This document shows, one piece after another, positions 39,612-47,567 of a stretch of 64,000 nt of DNA (its first letter is position 1; each line of letters opens with the position of its first letter). The stretch comes from Blastococcus fimeti. GTDB taxonomy: Bacteria > Actinomycetota > Actinomycetes > Mycobacteriales > Geodermatophilaceae. The stretch is from the NCBI GenBank assembly GCA_900102115.1, contig FNAW01000001.1, positions 620,001 to 684,000 on the forward strand. The letters are read 5' to 3'. The position numbers were made by a program, and so were the translations under genes. The notes under the pieces are model-generated. The model worked only from the letters and a program-made list of their open reading frames with translations, was not told the DNA's origin and searched no databases.

Positions 39612-40267
39612 GCCGACTCCCCCACTCCGGCGGGCACCCGCTGCTGGCCCAGGAAGGCCAGCACCTGCAGCTCGACCGACAGGTCCACCTTGCGGACGTC
39701 GACCCCGGCGGGGGCCGCGAGCGGAACCGGTGCGAAGTTCAAGATGCTCCTCACCCCGGCGGCGGCCAGCCGGTCGCAGACCGTCTGGGCCACCTCGGCC
39801 GGTGTCGTGATGACCCCTATGGAGGCGCCGGTCGCGGTGACGACGTCCTCGAGCTCGTCGAGGGCGCGCACCTCCAGATCGCCGACGCGCTGGCCGATGC
39901 GGGCGGGCGAGGCGTCGAACAGCCCGACGAACTCGAACCCCCGGGTGCCGAAGCCGGCGTAGTCGGCCAGGGCCGACCCCAGGTTGCCGATGCCGACGAG
40001 CACGCAGGCGCGGGCGCTCCCGACGCCGAGGACGCCGGTCAGCCGGTCGCGCAGCGCGCCGACGTCGTAGCCCACGCCGCGCACGCCGCAGGGGCCCAGG
40101 TGGGAGAGGTCCTTGCGCAGTCCGGCGGGGTTGACCCCCGCTGCCGAGGCGAGCTCACCGGAGGAGACGGTGCTCCGACCGCCGTCCGCGAGCGTGGTCA
40201 GCACCCGGAGGTACACGGCCAAGCGGGCGACGGTGGCCTCCGGGATGGTCCGGGGCCGCGGCTGCAT
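39608..40267 (-). CDS. rex: redox-sensing transcriptional repressor Rex
   Basis: Homodimeric repressor that senses NADH/NAD+. From ATG 40267 it has 219 residues: an N-terminal winged helix (about 5-75, [16 protein letters not shown] and [23 protein letters not shown]) and a Rossmann domain with [15 protein letters not shown] (about 88-102). An in-frame GTG at 40291 would add eight residues, but the ATG has a GGAGAG about 9 bases upstream and is preferred. It heads the hem operon, the same arrangement as rex-hemACD in Streptomyces. A leader of about 135 bases precedes it. Confidence 0.96.
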   Translation of the reverse strand: MQPRPRTIPEATVARLAVYLRVLTTLADGGRSTVSSGELASAAGVNPAGLRKDLSHLGPCGVRGVGYDVGALRDRLTGVLGVGSARACVLVGIGNLGSALADYAGFGTRGFEFVGLFDASPARIGQRVGDLEVRALDELEDVVTATGASIGVITTPAEVAQTVCDRLAAAGVRSILNFAPVPLAAPAGVDVRKVDLSVELQVLAFLGQQRVPAGVGESA

Positions 40268-40410
40268 CAACGGGCTCTCCACAGCGTCCACGCCCGGGGA
40301 CCCGGTGTGGACCGGGCGGGGCGAGGCACGCAGAATGACGACGGGACGACTGGGCGCAGGACGACGAGGTTCGAGTGCGGGTCGCGGGCACCGGGGTGCC
40401 TGCGGGGGCC

Positions 40411-40439
40411 ACGGTAGCCGCTTGTGAACGCAGGAACAA
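40411..40439 (-). promoter_or_regulatory. rex promoter with overlapping Rex-type operator
   Basis: On the minus strand, TTGTTC (40439-40434), a 17-base spacer and TACCGT (40416-40411) form a good -35/-10 pair, with transcription starting near 40404. An 18-base Rex-like site, TTGTTCCTGCGTTCACAA (40439-40422), starts exactly on the -35 and runs through the spacer. One arm, TTCACAA, is perfect and the other keeps only TTGT of TTGTGAA. Binding here would block polymerase, so rex and the hem genes are probably autoregulated. Confidence 0.7.
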
Positions 40440-40539
40440 AGTCCCGGACGACACGACGAGGCCCTGACCGGCCCGAATGGGTGGCGCTGTGTCGGAGACC
40501 ACGTCGGCGGCCGCCGTCCACCTGCCGTTCAGCCCCCGT

Positions 40540-40791
40540 TCAGCCGATCCCGAGGTCGCGGCGCAGGCGCGGGACGTCGACGGTGAAGTAGGAGTGCTCC
40601 CGCCCGTCGAGCAGCACGACCGGCACCCGGTCGCCGAACTCGGCCTGCAGCTCGGGGTCGGCGTCCACGTCGACCGCCTCCGGGACAAGCCCCGCGTCGC
40701 CGGCGATCCGCTCGAGCGTCTCGGCCGCGACCTCGCAGAGATGGCAGCCGGCCCGGGTCAGCAGCCGCAGCCGGGGCGCGCCCTCAGTCAC
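40540..40791 (-). CDS. glutaredoxin family protein
   Basis: Thioredoxin-fold protein of 83 residues with a CxxC site, Cys 16-His-Leu-Cys 19, in LLTRAGCHLCEVAAETL, and the cis-Pro region VPVVLLDGREHSYFTVD. It resembles the DUF836/glutaredoxin-like family (Rv0508 occupies the same place next to hemA in M. tuberculosis). GTG 40791 is chosen because it overlaps the acyl-CoA ligase stop. The redox partner is unknown. Confidence 0.85.
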   Translation of the reverse strand: MTEGAPRLRLLTRAGCHLCEVAAETLERIAGDAGLVPEAVDVDADPELQAEFGDRVPVVLLDGREHSYFTVDVPRLRRDLGIG

Positions 40792-42376
40792 CCTGGTCCT
40801 CGTCGGTCCCGGCCCCGGTGAGACCGAGCTCGCGCAGCCGGGCACGGCTGACCTTGCCGGTCAGCGAGTGCGGCAGGCTGGGCAGGAAGTGCACCGAGGT
40901 CGGCACCTTGTAGCGGGCCAGCGAGCCGGCGGCGTGGCCGCGCAGCTCGTCGAAGGTGAGCTTCTCCCCCGGCGCCAGGGCCACGACCGCGCGCACCGCG
41001 GCACCCGTGCGCGGGTCCGGGACGCCGATGACCGCGCTCTCGGCGACCGCCGGGTGGGTGTCGAGCACCCGTTCGACCTCGGCGGGGTAGACGTTGAAGC
41101 CGCTGACCAGGATCAGGTCGCTGCGCCGGTCGACCAGGTGCAGATCGCCGTCGGCGTCCCGGTAGGCGAGGTCACCGGTGCCCAGCCAGCCGTCGGCGTC
41201 GGGTCCGTCCGCGCCGTCCGGCCAGTAGCCGGAGAAGAGGTTCGGCCCGCGGATCCAGAGCTCGCCCGGGCCCTCGCCCGGCCCGTCGTCGGGGCCCTCC
41301 TCCTCGGCGCCCTCCCGCGGCTCGGCGTCGCCGGGGGCGGAGGTGTCGATGTCGGCCGGGTCCGCGGAGTCCGCCGTGTCGCGCAGCGCCACCTCGATGC
41401 CGGGCAGCGGCCCGCCGATGCAGTCCGGCTTGGGCCGGCCGCTGGCCAGGGTGCTGGCGACGACGGGCGACGCCTCGGTCAGCCCGTAGCCCTCCCAGAC
41501 CGTGACGGCCGCCCGCTCGCGCATCGCCGTCCACACGTCCTCGGGCAGCGGCGCGGCGCCGGAGGAGGCGAGCCGGACCGCGGCGAACGCCCGGCGCAAC
41601 GGGGTGTCGCTGCCGGCGGCGTCGGCCACGGCGAGCCACGCCTGGTACATCGGCGGGGCGCCGGGCACCGCGGAGACGTGCTCCTCGGCCATGACGGCCA
41701 GGGTGGCGCCGGGATCGAAGGTCTCCTCGAGCACCGCGCACGCCCCGGTGGCGGCGACCAGGCCGAAGCCGGCGTTCAGGCCGTAGACGTGGAACAACGG
41801 GAGCACCAGCAGGACGCGGTCGTCGGCGCGCACCGGCGGGGGCTCCATGGCCAGGCACTGCTCCTGGTTGGCGCGCAGCGCCCCGGAGGTCAGCATCGCG
41901 CCGCGGGGGCGGCCGGTCGTGCCGCTGGTGTAGCAGAGGAAGGCCAGCGCGTCGGGGTCGTCGGCGACCGCCGGCGGGGGGCCGTCGCCCTCCGGGGCGC
42001 CGGGGCAGACCGGCACGCCGGCGATCTCGTCGCGTTCCGCCGGGGCGACCAGCAGCGCAGCGCCGGCGTCGGTGAGCACGTACTCGAGCTCGGGCTCGGT
42101 GTAGGCGGTGTTGACCGGGACGACGACCAGTCCCGCGCGCAGCGCGCCCAGGACGGCGCGCAGCCAGGGCAGCCCGTTGGGCAGCTGGACCGCGACCCGG
42201 TCACCGGCCGCCAGGCCGCGGGCGACGTATCCCGCGGCGGCGACGTCGGCCGCCGCGTCGAGCTCCGCCCAGGTCAGCCGCTCGTCACGTGTGACGACGG
42301 CCGGCGCGTCGGGGCGCTGACGGGCCGCGGCACGCACGAGCGCGGCCAGCGACCTTCCTGCCTCCAGGTCCGACAC
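40784..42376 (-). CDS. AMP-forming acyl-CoA synthetase/ligase
   Basis: ANL-superfamily enzyme, 530 residues, starting GTG 42376 behind GGAGG. Motifs are FLCYTSGTTGRPRGAML (P-loop, about residues 147-163), VWEGYGLTEASPVV (about 295-308), YRDADGDLHLVDRRSDLILVSGFNVYPAEVE (about 419-449) and the catalytic Lys in SLTGKVSRARLREL. An acidic Asp/Glu/Pro-rich insertion of about 40 residues (near 333-372) interrupts the region before GELWIRGPNLFSGYW. The acyl substrate is unknown, probably a fatty acid. Confidence 0.88.
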   Translation of the reverse strand: MSDLEAGRSLAALVRAAARQRPDAPAVVTRDERLTWAELDAAADVAAAGYVARGLAAGDRVAVQLPNGLPWLRAVLGALRAGLVVVPVNTAYTEPELEYVLTDAGAALLVAPAERDEIAGVPVCPGAPEGDGPPPAVADDPDALAFLCYTSGTTGRPRGAMLTSGALRANQEQCLAMEPPPVRADDRVLLVLPLFHVYGLNAGFGLVAATGACAVLEETFDPGATLAVMAEEHVSAVPGAPPMYQAWLAVADAAGSDTPLRRAFAAVRLASSGAAPLPEDVWTAMRERAAVTVWEGYGLTEASPVVASTLASGRPKPDCIGGPLPGIEVALRDTADSADPADIDTSAPGDAEPREGAEEEGPDDGPGEGPGELWIRGPNLFSGYWPDGADGPDADGWLGTGDLAYRDADGDLHLVDRRSDLILVSGFNVYPAEVERVLDTHPAVAESAVIGVPDPRTGAAVRAVVALAPGEKLTFDELRGHAAGSLARYKVPTSVHFLPSLPHSLTGKVSRARLRELGLTGAGTDEDQGD

Positions 42377-42566
42377 TTCTCCTCCGGTGGCGCGGGCCTC
42401 GCGCCCCGCCGGATACCGGTGGTGCGTCCGGCGGGCTGGCGTGGACGGGCTGGGGCGATGTTGTCACCATGGACCGAACCCCGCAGCTTGCACGCCGGAT
42501 CGTGCCGTGCCGCGCCGGGGACGAGACGGTCCAGGATCGCGGCCGACGAGGAGGTACACGCCCCGC

Positions 42567-43328
42567 ATGCCGCACCCCCTGGACGCCGAGCAGCCGGCAC
42601 CCGCCGCTGCCCGGCGGCCGCGGCCGTCGCCGCGTCCGCGGCCCACGCCGCATCCACGGGCGAGTGCGGAGGTGCTCGCGCCCGAGGTCCCCGAGCCGAA
42701 CATCGCGGCGGAGATCGAGGACGTCCCGCCGGTCGAGCACGTCGCGCCGGTCGAGCACGTCGCGCCGCTGCCCCCCGAGGACGGACCGGACGTGTGGGAC
42801 TGGGTGCGGCGCACCCAGTCCGGCGACGCCGAGGCCTTCGGGCAGCTCTACGACCACTACGTCACGCTGGTCTACCGGTACGTCTACAACCGGGTGGGGG
42901 ACCGCGCCACCGCCGAGGACGTCACCAGCGAGACCTTCGTGCGGGCGCTGCGCCGCATCGACTCGCTGAGCTACCAGGGCCGCGACGTCGGGGCCTGGCT
43001 GGTCACGATCGCCCGCAACATCGTCCTGGACCACGTGAAGAGCAGCCGGTACCGGCTGGAGGTCGCCACCGCGGACATGCGCGACGCCGACCGGGCCACG
43101 GACGGGCCCGAGGACGCGGTGGTGGCACACCTGACCAACCGCGAGCTGCTGGCCTGCGTGCAGCAGCTCGGCAGCGAGCAGCAGGAGTGCATCGTGCTGC
43201 GCTTCATCCACGGCCTGTCGGTGTCCGAGACGGCCGCGATCATGGGGAAGAAGGACGGCGCCATCAAGGCGCTGCAGCACCGGGCCGTGCGGCGCCTCGC
43301 CGTCCTCGTGCCGGACGAGTTGCGGTGA
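42567..43328 (+). CDS. bldN: ECF sigma factor, BldN-like
   Basis: Extracytoplasmic-function sigma factor of 253 residues. Region 2 spans about 84-155 (AFGQLYDHYVTLVYRYVYNR, TAEDVTSETFVRALRR) and region 4 about 190-245 (LGSEQQECIVLRFIHGLSVSETAAIMGKKDGAIKALQHRA). The first ~73 residues form a Pro-rich, then acidic extension absent from most ECF factors; Streptomyces BldN carries a comparable pro-sequence that is cleaved. The ATG at 42567 has AGGAGG 12 bases upstream. Adjacent rsbN and the rex/hem neighbours match Streptomyces gene order, supporting the call. Confidence 0.85.
   Translation: MPHPLDAEQPAPAAARRPRPSPRPRPTPHPRASAEVLAPEVPEPNIAAEIEDVPPVEHVAPVEHVAPLPPEDGPDVWDWVRRTQSGDAEAFGQLYDHYVTLVYRYVYNRVGDRATAEDVTSETFVRALRRIDSLSYQGRDVGAWLVTIARNIVLDHVKSSRYRLEVATADMRDADRATDGPEDAVVAHLTNRELLACVQQLGSEQQECIVLRFIHGLSVSETAAIMGKKDGAIKALQHRAVRRLAVLVPDELR
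42732..42767. repeat. perfect 18-base tandem duplication in the sigma factor pro-region
   Basis: Two identical 18-base units (42732-42749 and 42750-42767) encode VEHVAP twice in the acidic linker just before sigma region 2. This is an in-frame duplication, so the length of the pro-segment may vary between strains. Confidence 0.85.
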
Positions 43329-43351
43329 CTCCGAATATCAGGTATCTGCCC

Positions 43352-43380
43352 GTAACCTCGCGCCGCCCGGTGTCGTTGGG
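43352..43380 (+). promoter_or_regulatory. ECF (BldN-type) promoter of rsbN
   Basis: CGTAAC at 43352-43357, 17 bases, then CGTTGG at 43375-43380, lies in the 112-base gap before rsbN. GTAAC/CGTT with 16-17-base spacing is the form reported for BldN-dependent promoters. In S. venezuelae, rsbN is itself a BldN target, so a negative feedback loop is the natural reading. Confidence 0.6.
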
Positions 43381-43440
43381 TCGGATGCGAGGCCACGTGC
43401 CGGGACCCGGCTCCCTCGCTCGGACGACCGGAGGAGCCCC

Positions 43441-44589
43441 GTGACCACGCACGAGAGCGACGCGGCGAGGTCACGCCGTGCTGCCCGTCGCGGGGACGAG
43501 CCGGCCGCGGGGGTCGTCAGCATGCTGCAGGAACTCGCACCCCACCTCGAGGTGGAGCCCGACCCGGCGTTCCGCGCCGCCACGCGGCAGCGGCTGGTGG
43601 CGATGGCCGCCGTCCGCACACCCGAGCCGGTCCGCCCCTCCCGCCTGCGCCGGCTGCTGGCCGCGCGCGCGTCCGACGCCCCCGCCGGCCGCTGGCGCAC
43701 CCGCGCCACGGCCGGGCTGGCCGGTGCCGCCCTCACGGTGACCTCGCTGGCGACGCTGGCCGCGCTGTCCACCGGGGCCAGCCCGGGTGACGTCCTCTAC
43801 GGGCTCAAGCGCGGCACGGAGCAGACCCAGCTGGCGCTGGCCGGCGACTCCCGCGGGCAGGTGCTGCTGGACCTCGCGCGCACCCGCCTCGACGAGCTGG
43901 GCAGCCTCGACGGCGACGCCGGACGGGCCGAGTCGACCCTCGCGACCATGGACGAGCAGACCCGGGAGGGCGCCGCATGGCTCGCCTCGCGGGCGCTCGA
44001 CACCTCGAGCACCGCGCCCCTGGACGACCTGTCCGGCTGGGCCGCCGAGCAGTCCGCACGGCTCGGCGAGGTGCGGAGCGAGGTGCCCGCCCCCGCCGCC
44101 GACGACGTCGACGGCTCCCTGACGCTGCTCGGCGAGATCACCCAGCGGGTCGAGGCCCTGCGGTCCGACCTGGCCTGCCCGAACGGCCCGGTCACCGCCG
44201 GCGCCGACCGGCTCGGCCCGGTGACCGCGGGGTGCCGGCCCGCCGCCTCGGCGCCGGGCGGTTCTCCCGCCCCGGTCCAGCCGGCGCCCGGTGGCACCGC
44301 TCCCGAGGCCGTTCCCACGCCGGGACCCGGCGTCCCGGTCCTGCCGCCGAGCGCACCGGCCGCCCCGACGGGTTCGCAGCCGGCGCCCGGCACCGTGCCC
44401 TCCCAGGCGTCGACCACCGCGCCCGCGCCGACGACGCCCGCCCCGGGCGGGCTGCTGCCCTCCCTGCCCCCTCTGCTGCCGGCGCCCACGGCGCCCCCGA
44501 CCAGCGCGCCGCCGTCGGTGCTCAACGTGCCCCTGCCGATCCTCCCCTGCCTGAGCCTGCCCATCCTGCTGCGCGCGGGGCGGTGCTGA
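43441..44589 (+). CDS. rsbN: membrane-bound anti-sigma factor, RsbN-like (DUF5667)
   Basis: Protein of 382 residues starting GTG 43441 behind GGAGGAG. Cytoplasmic N-terminus (1-88, expected to bind the sigma factor), one membrane helix (about 90-111), then an external DUF5667 domain (about 112-210: [38 protein letters not shown] in part). A Pro/Ala-rich stretch (about 255-355) and a short hydrophobic end with two Cys (about 360-382) follow. It directly follows the BldN-like gene, the known RsbN position. The long Pro-rich tail and hydrophobic end look unusual. Confidence 0.82.
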   Translation: MTTHESDAARSRRAARRGDEPAAGVVSMLQELAPHLEVEPDPAFRAATRQRLVAMAAVRTPEPVRPSRLRRLLAARASDAPAGRWRTRATAGLAGAALTVTSLATLAALSTGASPGDVLYGLKRGTEQTQLALAGDSRGQVLLDLARTRLDELGSLDGDAGRAESTLATMDEQTREGAAWLASRALDTSSTAPLDDLSGWAAEQSARLGEVRSEVPAPAADDVDGSLTLLGEITQRVEALRSDLACPNGPVTAGADRLGPVTAGCRPAASAPGGSPAPVQPAPGGTAPEAVPTPGPGVPVLPPSAPAAPTGSQPAPGTVPSQASTTAPAPTTPAPGGLLPSLPPLLPAPTAPPTSAPPSVLNVPLPILPCLSLPILLRAGRC

Positions 44590-44590
44590 G

Positions 44591-44605
44591 CAGCCGTCTC
44601 GGCTG
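44591..44605 (+). terminator. small hairpin after rsbN
   Basis: CAGCCG-TCT-CGGCTG, a perfect 6-base stem with a 3-base loop, begins two bases after the rsbN stop. It has no T-run, so it is at most a weak terminator or mRNA-end stabiliser. Confidence 0.3.
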
Positions 44606-44622
44606 AGCGGGGCCGGTCCCGC

Positions 44623-44628
44623 TAGGGT
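44623..44628 (+). promoter_or_regulatory. -10 element of HAD phosphatase gene
   Basis: TAGGGT fits TANNNT and would start transcription near 44635. The resulting leader of about 48 bases contains the GGGAGG ribosome site before the GTG at 44684. Confidence 0.4.
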
Positions 44629-44683
44629 CGCTTCCGACGATGTCCTGCCCCTCCGGGCGGGCCGGATCGCAGGGAGGACGCCC

Positions 44684-45607
44684 GTGTCGCGACTGCCCTT
44701 CCGCAGCCGCAAGGACCTCTCGGTGATCCCCGCTGACGCCGCGGCGGACGAGTCCCGCGCCCACGTGGCCGGGGCGGCGGCCGCGGCGGCAGCCGATGTG
44801 GAACCGCCGCCCGTGGTCGAGCCGGATCGCACCGCGGCAGCGTTCTTCGACGTCGACAACACGATGATGATGGGCGCCTCGCTCTTCTGGTTCGCCCGTG
44901 GGCTGGCGGCCCGCAAGTACTTCACCACCCGGGACATGCTGGGCTTCGTCTGGCAGCAGGCCAAGTTCCGGATCGGCGGCAACGAGGGCAACCCCGACGA
45001 CATGCTGACGATCAGGGAGAACGCCCTGGCGTTCGTCGCCGGCCGGCCGGTCTCGGAGATCATGGAGGCCGGCGAGGAGATCTACGACGAGCTGATGGCC
45101 GACCGGATCTGGGCCGGCACGCGGGCCCTCGCCCAGCAGCACCTCGACAACGGGCAGCGCGTCTGGCTTGTCACCGCGACGCCGGTGGAGCTCGCCTCGA
45201 TCATCGCCCACCGGCTGGGCCTCACCGGAGCGCTCGGCACGGTCTCGGAGATCGTCGGCGGCCAGTACACCGGGCGGCTGGTCGGCGAGCTCATGCACGG
45301 GCCCGCGAAGGCCGAGGCCGTGCTGGCGCTGGCCGAGCGCGAGGGGCTGGACCTCACCCGCTGCACCGCCTACAGCGACTCGGCGAACGACCTGCCGATG
45401 CTGTCCCTGGTGGGCACCGCGGTGGCGGTCAACCCCGACACGGAGTTGCGCGCCGTCGCGAAATCCAGCGGCTGGACGATCCGCGACTTCCGCACCGGCC
45501 GCAAGGCGGCGAGGATCGGCGTCCCCACCGTCGCCGCCGCGGCGCTCTCCGGCGGACTCGTCGGCGGCGCCCTCGCCCTGCGGAGGCGCAACAAGTTCCC
45601 CTGGTAG
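44684..45607 (+). CDS. HAD-IB family (SerB-like) hydrolase
   Basis: Phosphatase of the HAD-IB subfamily, 307 residues. The catalytic DxDxT motif is FFDVDNTMM (Asp 56 and Asp 58). Motif II Thr is in [12 protein letters not shown], and the last motif is [15 protein letters not shown] ~48-residue N-terminal extension (Ala-rich) precedes the domain, and a C-terminal hydrophobic helix ([22 protein letters not shown], about 278-299) suggests membrane attachment. Rv0505c (SerB1) is in the equivalent place. The substrate may be phosphoserine or a lysophospholipid; the nearby PlsC-like gene makes lipid turnover plausible. Confidence 0.87.
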   Translation: MSRLPFRSRKDLSVIPADAAADESRAHVAGAAAAAAADVEPPPVVEPDRTAAAFFDVDNTMMMGASLFWFARGLAARKYFTTRDMLGFVWQQAKFRIGGNEGNPDDMLTIRENALAFVAGRPVSEIMEAGEEIYDELMADRIWAGTRALAQQHLDNGQRVWLVTATPVELASIIAHRLGLTGALGTVSEIVGGQYTGRLVGELMHGPAKAEAVLALAEREGLDLTRCTAYSDSANDLPMLSLVGTAVAVNPDTELRAVAKSSGWTIRDFRTGRKAARIGVPTVAAAALSGGLVGGALALRRRNKFPW

Positions 45608-45751
45608 CGGCCTGCCGCCCTCCAGCCCGACAGGGTGCGCACATGCACCGATCGCGCCGGCAGAACGGCGCATCAGCGCGCCCTGTCCAGCGCTGTCCAC
45701 AGATGTCCGGCGACGCCACCACCGCCAGCCGCCATCCAGAACGCTGTCCCC

Positions 45752-46741
45752 ATGGCGCACGACGTCTCCCGGCTGATAGGCGAACGGGGCTGGATCACCG
45801 GCCCCGAACTGATGGCGAGCGTGGGCCGCAGCACCGTCCGGCGGTGGGTGGACGCCGGCACGCTGGTCCGGCTCGCGCCCGGCCTCTTCGCACTGCCCGC
45901 CTCCGCGCGCGAGTGGCACGTACGCGCTGCGGCCGCGCTGCACGGCCGGGACGCCGTCGCGAGCCACGCGACCGCGTTGGCGCTGTGGGGCCTCGCCGAG
46001 CACCCACCCGGACCGGTGCACGTCACCGTTGCCCGTGGCTGCAGTTCCCGCGGCTCACCAGGCGTCGTCGTCCACCGCCCGTCCGGGCACCTGACCAGCA
46101 TGCGGGCAGGAGGGCTCGAGGTCAGCCCGCCGGCACGGGCCGTCGTGGACAGCTGGGGTGCGACGCCGCCGGACCGATTGGAGCTGCGCGCCGCCGCCAT
46201 GACCGCCGTCCGCCGCAGGCTCTGCCATCCGCGGGAGCTGACCCGCGAGCTCGTCCGCAGCACCCGCCTGCGCGGCCGGGCCGAGCTCGCCCACCTCATC
46301 GGCCTGCTCGCCGACGGGTGCCAGAGCGAACTGGAGATCTGGGGCTGCCTGCACGTCCTCCGCTCGCCGGGCATGCCGACCTTCGTGCAGCAACGGCGGC
46401 TGACCGTGGACGGCGAGACGTTCTTCCTCGACGCGGCGTGCGAGGAGTCCATGCTGGCGATCGAACTGGACGGCGCCGCCTGGCACGGCTCGAGGGCTCA
46501 GCGCGAGGCGGACATCCGGCGCGACGCGGTGGTGGCGACCGCGGGGTGGCAGACCCTGCGCTTCGGCTACGGGCGGCTCACGCGGACACCGGCGGCCTGC
46601 CGGCGGGACATCCTGGCCGTCCACACCGCCCGGTTGCGGCTGCTGTCCGACCGGGAAATCAGCCGAAGACGCCCTTGCGCTGCAGGAGCAGGCGGTAGAG
46701 GGACTGCTGGATGTTCTCGCGCACCTGGTCGGTCAGGTTGA
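45752..46741 (+). CDS. AbiEi-like/DUF559 domain protein
   Basis: Protein of 329 residues. The N-terminal part (about 1-60) resembles the winged-helix found in AbiEi-type antitoxins (LIGERGWITGPELMASVGRSTVRRWVDAGTLVRLAPGLFALP). The C-terminal part (about 220-300) resembles the DUF559/Vsr-like endonuclease fold (FFLDAACEESMLAIELDGAAWHGSRAQREADIRRDAVVATAGWQTLRF). Such genes are solitary and abundant in actinobacteria, usually without a cognate toxin; I see no AbiEii partner. The last ~28 residues are antisense to the end of the plsC-like gene. Confidence 0.75.
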   Translation: MAHDVSRLIGERGWITGPELMASVGRSTVRRWVDAGTLVRLAPGLFALPASAREWHVRAAAALHGRDAVASHATALALWGLAEHPPGPVHVTVARGCSSRGSPGVVVHRPSGHLTSMRAGGLEVSPPARAVVDSWGATPPDRLELRAAAMTAVRRRLCHPRELTRELVRSTRLRGRAELAHLIGLLADGCQSELEIWGCLHVLRSPGMPTFVQQRRLTVDGETFFLDAACEESMLAIELDGAAWHGSRAQREADIRRDAVVATAGWQTLRFGYGRLTRTPAACRRDILAVHTARLRLLSDREISRRRPCAAGAGGRGTAGCSRAPGRSG

Positions 46742-47567
46742 ACACGAGCATCGGGTCCTCGGCGGCGTCCGGGCCGTAGGACGCCGTCTCGATCGGCTCG
46801 CCGAAGGCGATCAACCACTTCGACGGCAGCGGCACCAGCCCCAGCGGGCCGAGCAGCGGGAACGTGGGCGTGATCGGGAAGTACGGCAGCCCGAGCAGTC
46901 GCGCCGCGGTCTTGGCGTTGCCCAGCATCGGGTAGATCTCCTCGGCGCCGACGATGGCGCACGGGATGATCGGTGCCCCGGTGCGCAGCGCGGCGCTGAC
47001 GAAGCCGCCACGGCCGAAGCGCTGCAGCGTGTACCGCTCGGAGAACGGCTTGCCGACGCCCTTGAAGCCCTCGGGGAAGACGCCGACCAGCTCGCCCTCG
47101 GTGAGCAGCCGCTCGGCGTCCTCGTTGCAGGCCAGCGTGGTGCCGAGCTTGCGCGACAGCGAACCGAAGAAGGGCAGCTCGAACACCAGGTCCGCGCCCA
47201 GCAGCCGAAGCCGCCGGTGGGCCGGGTGCTCGTCGTGCAGCGCCACCGTCGTCATCAGCGCGTCGACCGGCAGCGTGCCGGAGTGGTTCGCCACGACCAG
47301 CGCGCCGCCGGTGTCGGGCACGTTCTCCAGACCCAGGGTGTCCACCCGGAACCACTTCTGGAAGAACGGCCGCAGGATCGGCAGCAGGACGTGGTCGGTG
47401 AGGTCGGGGTCGAAGCCGAACTCGTCGGTCTCGTACTCACCGGTGACCCGGCGGCGGAGGAACTCCAGGCCGTCGGCGACCTGCTCCTCCCACCCGGGCG
47501 GCGGCGACGGCGCGACGAACGGCTCGTCGTCGTCGGGCCGCAGCGGGATGACGCGGGCCTCAGGCAT
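46659..47567 (-). CDS. lysophospholipid acyltransferase (PlsC family)
   Basis: 1-acylglycerol-3-phosphate acyltransferase-like protein, 302 residues. It has the HX4D motif NHSGTLPVD (about residues 93-101) and FPEGFKGVGKPFSERY (about 164-179), the substrate-binding block. The start overlaps the epimerase stop by 8 bases, as with Rv0501-Rv0502 in M. tuberculosis. The acceptor lipid is unknown. Its 3' end overlaps the plus-strand AbiEi-like gene by 83 bases. Confidence 0.88.
   Translation of the reverse strand: MPEARVIPLRPDDDEPFVAPSPPPGWEEQVADGLEFLRRRVTGEYETDEFGFDPDLTDHVLLPILRPFFQKWFRVDTLGLENVPDTGGALVVANHSGTLPVDALMTTVALHDEHPAHRRLRLLGADLVFELPFFGSLSRKLGTTLACNEDAERLLTEGELVGVFPEGFKGVGKPFSERYTLQRFGRGGFVSAALRTGAPIIPCAIVGAEEIYPMLGNAKTAARLLGLPYFPITPTFPLLGPLGLVPLPSKWLIAFGEPIETASYGPDAAEDPMLVFNLTDQVRENIQQSLYRLLLQRKGVFG

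Noticed and set aside
40527..40546. 11-base-spaced direct repeat GTTCAGCC...GTTCAGCC resembling a PHO box
   Set aside because: It overlaps the last codons of the glutaredoxin-like gene, the words lack the GTTCAC core, and no phosphate gene follows.
42387..42566. Longer start for the BldN-like sigma factor
   Set aside because: The frame is open to 42387, but the added residues have no similarity, and AGGAGG precedes the ATG at 42567.
45608..45751. Possible small ORF or RNA in the 144-base gap before the AbiEi-like gene
   Set aside because: Short repeats of CTGTCCAC/CCAG are present but no frame with a ribosome site and no RNA fold is evident.
45752..46741. Type IV toxin-antitoxin or restriction system
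   Set aside because: Only one gene resembling AbiEi/DUF559 is present; neighbours are housekeeping genes, so a full defence system is not supported.
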